Origin: DATDTB01 sp035291025
Lineage (GTDB): Archaea > Iainarchaeota > Iainarchaeia > JAFGOX01 > DATDTB01
NCBI GenBank assembly: GCA_035291025.1
Contig: DATDTB010000029.1
Location: forward strand, 1-10,760
DNA length: 10,760 nt
Reading direction: 5' to 3'
The position numbers and the translations under genes were made by a program. The notes under the pieces were generated by a model. That model did not search any database. It was not told the DNA's origin and saw only the letters and a program-made list of their open reading frames with translations. This document shows, piece after piece, positions 6,346 through 10,760 of the stretch. Positions within the stretch are counted from its first letter, which is position 1, and every line of letters starts with the position of its first letter.

Positions 6346-6555
6346 TCAGCGCTGCCTGATTTCCTTTGCCTCCATCTCGGTTTCCAGTAACAGGACGACG
6401 TCGCCTACCTTGATTTTTCCCTTGACGTTTCTCCTGAGCTGCCTGCCCTGGTTCCTGCCCGCCAGCACCTTGCACAGGACTTGGGTTATTTCACCGAAAA
6501 CGCCAGTGCGCCCCAAGACCTTGGTGACTTCCGCTGGAGTTCCTTCTTCTGGCAT
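6346..6555 (-). CDS. rps28e: Small ribosomal subunit protein S28e (eS28)
   Basis: This is archaeal eS28, 69 residues, a small OB-fold protein at the mRNA exit/platform region of the 30S subunit. Typical features are AEVTKVLGRTGVFGEITQV, a basic segment (GRNQGRQLRRNVKG) and the conserved ending VGDVVLLLETEMEAKEIRQR. Length is normal. The ATG at 6555 follows a GGGGTGTTGA ribosome site. It lies 25 bases after L7Ae, and L7Ae-S28e-L24e is a common archaeal order, so L7Ae and S28e are almost certainly co-transcribed. Confidence 0.97.
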   Translation of the reverse strand: MPEEGTPAEVTKVLGRTGVFGEITQVLCKVLAGRNQGRQLRRNVKGKIKVGDVVLLLETEMEAKEIRQR

Positions 6556-6580
6556 TCAATCAACACCCCGTGATTCCCTT

Positions 6581-6958
6581 TCAAGCAGTGTTCTTGGAGG
6601 CCTCGCCAACCAAGTCCAGGAGCTGCCTGAATTCCTTCTTTGAAGCGCCTTCCTTTAAAACCGCGACAGCAGCTGTTGAGACTTCAATGCCCGCGGCCTT
6701 CCCCAAGTCCTTCTTGCTTGGAACGTAAGTGAAAGGTATCTTTTTCTCCCTGCAAAGCAGCGGCAAGTGCATGACTATTTCCGGCGGCTCCACGTCCTCT
6801 GCTATCACCACCAATAGTGCGGCGCTGCCCTCTATCGCCTTAGTTGCCTCGTTCGTTCCAATCCTGAACTTTCCGTCCTTTGAGACCAACTCCAACGTGG
6901 AGTAAGTCTTGGAAGCCAGCTCCTTTGATACCGGGAACTTAACGAATTCCTTAGCCAT
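6581..6958 (-). CDS. rpl7ae: Ribosomal protein L7Ae (k-turn binding protein)
   Basis: This is archaeal L7Ae, 125 residues from the chosen start. It binds kink-turn RNA in 23S rRNA, in box C/D and H/ACA guide RNPs and in RNase P. The RNA-binding signature GTNEATKAIE is at about residues 34-43. The core AALLVVIAEDVEPPEIVMHLPLLC and YVPSKKDLGKAAG follow, all as in known archaeal L7Ae. I chose the ATG at 6958 (MAKEFVKF), which matches the usual archaeal N-terminus. The upstream ATG at 6979 would add MQWGNVK, which is not family-like, and GGGGGAATGTGA there is better read as the ribosome site. It is the first gene of the leftward cluster and is preceded by a leader of about 115 bases with a candidate L7Ae-binding kink-loop. 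Confidence 0.97.
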   Translation of the reverse strand: MAKEFVKFPVSKELASKTYSTLELVSKDGKFRIGTNEATKAIEGSAALLVVIAEDVEPPEIVMHLPLLCREKKIPFTYVPSKKDLGKAAGIEVSTAAVAVLKEGASKKEFRQLLDLVGEASKNTA

Positions 6959-7023
6959 TTTCACATTCCCCCATTGCAATTCGAAAAGCGCCCCCTTCCT
7001 CCCCGAAAAAGGGTGTTAAAGCG

Positions 7024-7047
7024 GCACCTCGAATTCTTCATCGGTGC
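7024..7047 (-). promoter_or_regulatory. Putative kink-loop (L7Ae-binding hairpin) in the L7Ae mRNA leader
   Basis: Minus-strand RNA reads in order: GCACC (7047-7043), GAU (7042-7040), GA (7039-7038), a seven-base loop AGAAUUC (7037-7031), GA (7030-7029) and GGUGC (7028-7024). GCACC and GGUGC form a perfect five-bp C-stem. GAU is the three-base bulge with U at L3, the position where L7Ae prefers U. The two GA dinucleotides face each other as tandem sheared G-A pairs. This is the archaeal k-loop layout, in which a terminal loop replaces the non-canonical stem. Autoregulation of L7Ae through a k-turn in its own leader has been reported in other archaea. Here it lies about 65 bases upstream of the start codon, so the mechanism would not be simple occlusion of the ribosome site. 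Confidence 0.65.
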
Positions 7048-7070
7048 TTTTCTTGTTTAATGAAAAAGCA
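7045..7070 (-). promoter_or_regulatory. Alternative leader hairpin competing with the kink-loop
   Basis: UGCUUUU (7070-7064) can pair with AAAAGCA (7051-7045). One U is bulged, then C7062 pairs with G7052 to close a nine-base loop. Bases 7047-7045 (GCA) also form the start of the kink-loop C-stem, so the two structures exclude each other. The predicted transcript start (about 7,070-7,073) makes it uncertain whether the whole 5' arm is transcribed. Confidence 0.35.
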
Positions 7071-7094
7071 GTAACAAGCAATGGCTTGGTAGTG

Positions 7095-7109
7095 TATTTA
7101 AAGGTTTTC
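7095..7109 (-). promoter_or_regulatory. TATA box and BRE of the L7Ae-led cluster
   Basis: Minus strand GAAAACC followed by TTTAAATA (7102-7095) is a good archaeal BRE/TATA match. A start site about 26 bases from the box centre falls near 7,072, giving an approximately 115-base leader before L7Ae. It is the best promoter candidate for the leftward translation cluster. Confidence 0.65.
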
Positions 7110-7145
7110 TGGCGCACTCACAACTAAGAGATTGTTTGATTTCTT

Positions 7146-7160
7146 GGTTATATTATAACC
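7146..7160. repeat. Perfect AT-rich palindrome at the end of the endonuclease gene
   Basis: GGTTATA-T-TATAACC, seven-base arms around one base. It contains the endonuclease stop codon (7150-7148). No T-tract follows, so it is not a typical terminator. The TATA-like core could act in either direction, but the box at 7095-7102 is the better promoter. Confidence 0.5.
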
Positions 7161-7945
7161 CTTGTTTTCTCATAAAGCATAGGCAAACAATCTTGCTTCA
7201 TTCTAAACTTTGTGCCGTGATTATGTCCGGTACGCGCGTCAAAGTCAACTAAAATTTTACCTTCATCAAGCGCTTTCAGAAACCCTTCAAAACTAAACTT
7301 CTGTAACATCATCACTTTTGAATATTTGTAATATTCCTTTTTTCTAACTGTTTTTACTTCAGCTTGAACATAAAAGGCATTGAGTAGTTTTGTTCCTGCC
7401 TTGTGTTCTAAGTCATCAAATCCCCAATATGGCTGAGGATTTAATTCGCCTAAACCAACGCGTTTCTTCACTGACTTAAGCCATTTCTTATGTCTTTTAT
7501 CAACACTCTTAGCATCAAAGGAGATTAGTATCTTATGCGCAGTTCTATCAATTACTACTTTGAAGCCTCTATCACTTCTTGACTTACCATTTATTGTTTG
7601 TCTAAAACTCATTTCTCCTTTTGGGTATTTTTTGCCGTTTTCTTGATGGGCCCAACCATACTTGGGTAGTAGAACTTGCGGTACAAACCGAATTGCTCTT
7701 GGAGAAGGTTCAATATGAAATAGAGTTGTGAGTGAGGAAGAGTTAATTCGTTGTGTTTTCAATTCCCATTCCGCAGCGTTTGGAATAGGTAAATTGTTTT
7801 CTTTTAAACCCAATAAATCTTCTAATGTGTTACCAATGCCACCCGCATTTCCTTTTCTGGCATTAGGAATAAATCCAGCCAATGCAATTTCTTCTAACTT
7901 ATCTATTAATGCTGGTTTTGTATACGTAAATGGCTTATTAGTCAT
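7148..7945 (-). CDS. Type II restriction endonuclease, MvaI/BcnI family
   Basis: This is a 265-residue restriction endonuclease of the MvaI/BcnI family, whose characterised members are monomeric enzymes cutting CCWGG or CCSGG. The family signature GGIGNTLEDLLGLKENNLPIPN is at about 35-56. It is followed by the catalytic EWELKTQR with E61 and K63 of the E-x-K motif. In MvaI, from memory, the site is D-x4-E-x-K; here the D position is N56 (AsnAlaAlaGluTrpGluLeuLys), while E59 is nearby. The specificity here is not known. The gene starts four bases after the methyltransferase stop, with GGTAAT as a weak ribosome site, so both share one transcript. Base composition is about 35-40% GC by eye, against 50-60% in the translation genes, which points to horizontal acquisition. 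No frameshift is seen. Confidence 0.88.
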   Translation of the reverse strand: MTNKPFTYTKPALIDKLEEIALAGFIPNARKGNAGGIGNTLEDLLGLKENNLPIPNAAEWELKTQRINSSSLTTLFHIEPSPRAIRFVPQVLLPKYGWAHQENGKKYPKGEMSFRQTINGKSRSDRGFKVVIDRTAHKILISFDAKSVDKRHKKWLKSVKKRVGLGELNPQPYWGFDDLEHKAGTKLLNAFYVQAEVKTVRKKEYYKYSKVMMLQKFSFEGFLKALDEGKILVDFDARTGHNHGTKFRMKQDCLPMLYEKTRVII

Positions 7946-7949
7946 GTTA

Positions 7950-8705
7950 TTACCAAAGTTTAGCTTGAGGTTTGTGTTGATTTATTCTTTTTCTTGCCAT
8001 TTCACAATACTCTGGTGAGATTTCAATACCAACATAATTTCTTTTAAAGTTCAGTGCAGAAATTGCTGTTGTACCAGAACCCATAAACGGGTCTAGTATG
8101 GTTTTTGCATTTGTTGAACTAACAATACGGTCAATAAGGCTCACTGGAAAAGCAGCTGGGTGTTTATTGTTCATCTCTTGTGTAAACTCCCAAACGTCGC
8201 CATATGCGTTAGCCTTGCTAGCAAGTTTGAATTTTGGTTTTGCTATTATGTAGATTACTTCATAAGTAGGCAAAAAATAGCCTGAATTGAAATTTAAACC
8301 ACCTTTTCTTTTCCATATTATTATTTGTCTAACAGGAAAGCCTTTCAATATGTCTTGTCTGTCTTGTAATAATCCGTTTTGCACTCTCCATTTGTGATTG
8401 TAGAAAATGGCGCCTGTTTCAGTAAGAACCCTCATCATTTCAACTAGGCACTCTCTTTGCCATTTTACATATTTTTCGTGTGGCATGCAGTCATTATGGT
8501 GAGTATAACCATTTTGCAAAGCAGCGTTGGCCCATTTGCCACCGCGGCCATCCTTCATTCCGTTTCCAGTAGAATTTTTGAGGTTGTATGGTGGAGAAGT
8601 TATTATTAAATCAACTGTGCCGTCTGGCATTTGCTTCATTACTTCAACAGAATCCCCACATATAATTTTATTCAAAAAATCCTTTGGAAACCTTAACTTT
8701 TCCAT
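7950..8705 (-). CDS. Type II DNA amino-methyltransferase (beta-class order)
   Basis: This is a 251-residue site-specific DNA methyltransferase that protects the host from the adjacent endonuclease. The catalytic motif IV TSPPYN is at 36-41 and the AdoMet-binding motif I DPFMGSGTT is at 205-213. Motif IV before motif I is the beta-class order. The SPPY form is common in N4-cytosine enzymes, and methyltransferases paired with MvaI/BcnI-type enzymes are N4-cytosine methylases, so m4C is likely. N6-adenine cannot be excluded from the motif alone. The ATG at 8705 has AGGTTG seven bases upstream. It precedes the endonuclease in one transcript, an order that allows protection before cutting. AT-rich like its partner. 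No controller (C) protein gene is visible. Length is on the short side but both motifs and the target-recognition middle are present. Confidence 0.92.
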   Translation of the reverse strand: MEKLRFPKDFLNKIICGDSVEVMKQMPDGTVDLIITSPPYNLKNSTGNGMKDGRGGKWANAALQNGYTHHNDCMPHEKYVKWQRECLVEMMRVLTETGAIFYNHKWRVQNGLLQDRQDILKGFPVRQIIIWKRKGGLNFNSGYFLPTYEVIYIIAKPKFKLASKANAYGDVWEFTQEMNNKHPAAFPVSLIDRIVSSTNAKTILDPFMGSGTTAISALNFKRNYVGIEISPEYCEMARKRINQHKPQAKLW

Positions 8706-8718
8706 CTTGCAACCTTTT

Positions 8719-8748
8719 TTATATTTAGAACAAATGGAATAAAAAGGA
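8719..8748 (-). promoter_or_regulatory. Candidate promoter region of the restriction-modification pair
   Basis: Minus strand carries CCTTTTTATTCC (8748-8737) and CTAAATATAA (8728-8719). The first is placed for a start about 10 bases ahead of the methyltransferase ATG. The second is a better TATA match but would put the start inside the gene. The T-run of the first element could also terminate the upstream membrane-protein transcript. Confidence 0.3.
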
Positions 8749-8845
8749 TAGACGAAGTACTTTGCCGATATTGCCAGTGACAGTATTCATTTAGGCTTGT
8801 CTGGTAGGACTTTTGCTCTTAAGCTTTTTACCCAAAGGTCTCCAG

Positions 8846-9655
8846 TCACAGCGATCCAGTGCAAGCCGTCGCGTCTAGTATGCTGGCTCCAACCAAGTCC
8901 TTTGCCCTGATGGAAACGTCCACTGAGTACTCTCCTGCGGCGACGTTTTTCTTCAAGTTGTCAGTCGTGAAGACTTGCTGAGAGCCGGGCTCCCACCTGC
9001 CTGCTGCGGCGCTGCCCCCGCCAACGGTTCCCTTTGAAGTGAACTCGACGTTGACGCTAGTGATTATTCGCTCGGTGTTGTTGACCAACGCCAGCCGTAT
9101 TTCCTTTCCGTCGTAGGAAAGGCTCGCGAACTTGAATTGGTCCATTGCCTCGCACGACGCGGCCTTGGCGCTTGGAGGAGTTGGAGTTGGCGTGGTTGGC
9201 TGCGTGACGGGTTCAGCGGTCGGCTGCGTCACTGGAGTGGCCGGGGTTGGCGTGGTTGCCGGCTCGGGCGAAGGAGCTGGCTCAGGCGGCGCTGGCGGTT
9301 CTGTTGCCGCCGTTGCTGGCTCTGGCGGCGGAGTTGGAGTGCTTGCAGTGGGGGTAGACAACGCGTTCAAGTTCCCGCCGAGGCCCACGTAAAAAACCCC
9401 CAACGCAGCCAAGATGAAGGCGAAGACCAGGACTGGCGGCAGGCTCACTGGCGCAGCGCTTTTTTCCACTCTAAGGGCTTTGGCTCGCGCCAAGATCTCG
9501 GAGCGCAGGCCTTGAAGTTCTGCCTCGTGCGCGTCAACTTCTTTCTTGGCCGCGGGCGCCTTCAGTGTTTTTGTTTCCTTTTTTTGGACACTAACTTTTT
9601 GCGCTGGTTGAAGGTTCTTCAAGTCCTTCTTCGTTTTCGACTTCTTGGAAGCCAT
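8846..9655 (-). CDS. Single-pass membrane protein with Pro/Thr linker and external domain
   Basis: I do not recognise a family for this 269-residue protein. It has a Lys-rich N-terminal segment (1-40), a short acidic/helical stretch (41-65) and one membrane segment (about 72-93, LPPVLVFAFILAALGVFYVGLG). A Pro/Thr/Ala/Glu low-complexity linker (about 99-165) follows, with repeated TPTP, PEPA and VTQPT units. The C-terminal domain (about 166-269) looks like a beta sandwich and has two cysteines, C168 and C265, near its ends, which could form a disulphide. The basic N-terminus suggests it stays inside, with the linker and domain outside. The linker is a likely glycosylation target. A role at the cell surface is inference. 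The ATG at 9655 has GAGGT about 13 bases upstream. It is transcribed divergently from mcm, and GC-rich like the host genes. Confidence 0.8.
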   Translation of the reverse strand: MASKKSKTKKDLKNLQPAQKVSVQKKETKTLKAPAAKKEVDAHEAELQGLRSEILARAKALRVEKSAAPVSLPPVLVFAFILAALGVFYVGLGGNLNALSTPTASTPTPPPEPATAATEPPAPPEPAPSPEPATTPTPATPVTQPTAEPVTQPTTPTPTPPSAKAASCEAMDQFKFASLSYDGKEIRLALVNNTERIITSVNVEFTSKGTVGGGSAAAGRWEPGSQQVFTTDNLKKNVAAGEYSVDVSIRAKDLVGASILDATACTGSL

Positions 9656-9818
9656 GCCTTACATTAAACCTCTTTGGTTTTTCAATCTTTCCCAAACGCC
9701 TTCGCCAGGGCAAGAAAAAAGAATGCACTGGCACCACCGGCAAACCGCAAGCATTGGGTGTTTTTAACCAGGCCCTGTTGTTTTACTAAATGGATTGGTT
9801 TGGATTCCAAAGCCCGTT

Positions 9819-9844
9819 ACGCGGCCGTGCTTTGCTTTCCGCGT
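9819..9844. repeat. Inverted repeat ACGCGG / CCGCGT, 14-base spacer
   Basis: ACGCGG at 9819-9824 and CCGCGT at 9839-9844 are exact reverse complements. The same hexamer pair recurs in opposite order at 9959-9978. It could be an operator or a structured element upstream of mcm. Confidence 0.4.
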
Positions 9845-9958
9845 TTTTTCCGTGGAGGCGTTGGTTTTCGTCGGGCTTCTCTTTTAATGATTTGGTTGCT
9901 TTGAGTAGCAAAAGTTCAGGAAATTTTGGCTCGCGCCGCAGGGGAGGCTCAGAGTTCA

Positions 9959-9978
9959 CCGCGTGTTTTTTTACGCGG
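9959..9978. repeat. Inverted repeat CCGCGT / ACGCGG around a T-run
   Basis: CCGCGT (9959-9964), an eight-base spacer G plus seven T, then ACGCGG (9973-9978), about 45 bases upstream of the mcm start codon. The six-bp arms are perfect. It lies directly before a weak AT-rich promoter candidate, as expected for an operator. Confidence 0.45.
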
Positions 9979-10011
9979 AATTTTCCTTCAAGGCTTTTTC
10001 CAATAAACAGA

Positions 10012-10018
10012 GGGGGGT
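10012..10018 (+). promoter_or_regulatory. Shine-Dalgarno site of mcm
   Basis: AGAGGGGGGT ends four bases before the TTG at 10023. The codon immediately upstream of that TTG is an in-frame TAG stop (10020-10022), so together they fix the mcm start. Confidence 0.65.
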
Positions 10019-10022
10019 ATAG

Positions 10023-10760
10023 TTGCCTGAAGACTTAGTCATTGAAACCGCTCAATCCTTGGACGCAGGCACTCTTTCGGCAAGGCTCGAGGAATTCTTC
10101 CGCGCGCGCTTCCTGCGGCAAGTAGAGGAAATCGCCTCGGTTTTCCCTGAAAAGCGCCGTGTTTCCATTCCATTTCCTGAGCTTGAAAGGTTTGACGTCG
10201 AGCTCGCTGACGCCGTGCTGGAAAACCCGGACTTGGTCTTGAAGTCTGCGGAGGACGCGCTTTCCCGCATTGACTTGCCTGGAGTGTCCAAGGAAAAAGT
10301 TTCCCTTAAAGTTGCCGTTTCGGACTTGCCGAGCGACAAAACCATTCTAGTGAGGGACATCGCCGTTGACCACTTGGGCAAGCTCGTGTGCATTGACGGC
10401 GTCGTGAGGCAGGCCACCGACATTTTGCCGCGCATTAAAGTGGGAGTGTACTTGTGCAGGCACTGCGGCAGGACTTACCGCATTGAACAGGAAGAGGACG
10501 ACTTGATGGAGCCCGCAGGGTGCGAGTGCGGCCGCAAGAACTTCAAGCTCCTTGAAGGCGATTCAGTATTCGTCGGGTACCAAAACATTGCCATCCAGGA
10601 ACCATTGGAGGTTTTGAGGAACGCCGAGGAAGCCAAGGCGTTGCACGTAGTGGTAGAGGCTGACTTGACCGGTAAAGTGGTGCCGGGCGCCCGGCTCAAG
10701 TTCACTGGCATCTTGCGCTTGCAGAAGCCAAAACGAGGTCGGGGTCCGACAACTGTTTAC
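10023..10760 (+). CDS. mcm: Replicative DNA helicase MCM, N-terminal part
   Basis: This is the first 246 residues of the archaeal MCM helicase, which forms a hexamer at the replication fork. The visible part is the N-terminal domain: helical subdomain A (about 15-100), then the OB fold with LGKLVCIDGVVRQATDILPRI (118-138). A zinc site follows, formed by C145, C148, C167 and C169 (CRHC and CEC), and then VPGARLKFTGILRL (220-233). The reading frame is open to the right edge, so the AAA+ motor lies outside the window. The start is TTG at 10023, with a G-rich ribosome site upstream and an in-frame TAG directly before it. The zinc motif is C-x2-C then C-x-C, a variation in spacing on the common C4 form. 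It is the only rightward gene in the window. Confidence 0.95.
   Translation, partial: MPEDLVIETAQSLDAGTLSARLEEFFRARFLRQVEEIASVFPEKRRVSIPFPELERFDVELADAVLENPDLVLKSAEDALSRIDLPGVSKEKVSLKVAVSDLPSDKTILVRDIAVDHLGKLVCIDGVVRQATDILPRIKVGVYLCRHCGRTYRIEQEEDDLMEPAGCECGRKNFKLLEGDSVFVGYQNIAIQEPLEVLRNAEEAKALHVVVEADLTGKVVPGARLKFTGILRLQKPKRGRGPTTVY

Larger units (their letters stand above)
9656..10022. other. 367-bp divergent intergenic region between membrane protein and mcm
   Basis: No convincing gene is present on either strand; the short open frames here lack family features or good ribosome sites. The region must hold promoters for both flanking genes. Possible elements are TTTTTAACC (plus 9754-9762, read as GGTTAAAAA leftward) for the membrane protein, and TTTTAATG (about 9889) or AATTTTCC (9979-9986) for mcm. 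It also contains two inverted repeats of ACGCGG/CCGCGT and a G-rich element before the mcm start. Because genes diverge here and one is the replicative helicase, a replication origin is conceivable but not shown. Confidence 0.5.

Noticed and set aside
9170..9360. Tandem-looking repeats suggesting a CRISPR or satellite array
   Set aside because: These are irregular codon-level repeats encoding TPTP, PEPA and VTQPT units; there are no constant repeats with unique spacers.
9132..9667. Gly/Val-rich and Trp/Arg-rich open frames on the plus strand
   Set aside because: They are reverse readings of the Pro/Thr linker and neighbouring parts of the membrane protein.
9674..10038. Short plus-strand open frames in the mcm upstream gap
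   Set aside because: They lack recognisable domains and good ribosome sites. The second overlaps the clear mcm start in another frame.
10052..10711. Minus-strand open frames opposite mcm
   Set aside because: The plus frame is clearly MCM with a zinc motif and OB fold; these are shadows.
1..10760. tRNA, rRNA, box C/D RNA genes or insertion sequences
   Set aside because: I saw no cloverleaf, no rRNA-like sequence and no transposase. Outside the L7Ae leader I saw no paired C and D boxes in the gaps.

Overview
The window is archaeal. Going left from about 6,960 it carries archaeal or archaeo-eukaryotic translation and transcription genes in an order familiar from many archaea: L7Ae, S28e, L24e, NDK, aIF5B, S6e, aIF2-gamma, a FCF1-like PIN protein and Rpo7 (RpoE'). 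An MCM helicase gene reads rightward off the other end. Short intergenic gaps, GTG/TTG starts, GGTG-type Shine-Dalgarno sites and an archaeal TATA box fit this. The phylum cannot be fixed from the sequence alone. A compact genome, and an NDK of the long form I associate with small-genome archaea, would suit a DPANN lineage, but that is inference.

Layout: (1) 1-6,958, minus strand, is the information-processing cluster. Three features depart from the usual order: a signal-peptide lipoprotein between L24e and NDK, a NUDIX hydrolase between NDK and aIF5B, and a terminator-like hairpin between S28e and L24e. (2) 6,959-7,147 is the cluster's promoter and an approximately 115-nt leader. The leader holds a short hairpin with every element of a kink-loop, the RNA motif bound by L7Ae, upstream of the L7Ae gene itself. 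(3) 7,148-8,705, minus strand, is a clearly AT-rich type II restriction-modification pair: an MvaI/BcnI-family endonuclease and an amino-methyltransferase. It looks horizontally acquired. (4) 8,846-9,655, minus strand, is a single-pass membrane protein with a long Pro/Thr linker and an external domain. (5) 9,656-10,022 is a 367-bp divergent intergenic region with two inverted repeats of the same hexamer and a G-rich element. (6) 10,023-10,760, plus strand, is the N-terminal part of MCM.

The genes work together mainly in translation: initiator-tRNA delivery (aIF2-gamma), subunit joining (aIF5B), ribosomal proteins and nucleotide supply (NDK). Rpo7 and probably an rRNA-processing nuclease are downstream. 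The strongest candidate for something worth testing is the putative L7Ae autoregulatory kink-loop, which overlaps an alternative upstream hairpin and could act as a switch. The next tier is the restriction-modification insertion, whose endonuclease has Asn where I expect the metal-binding Asp, and the lipoprotein embedded in the translation cluster.
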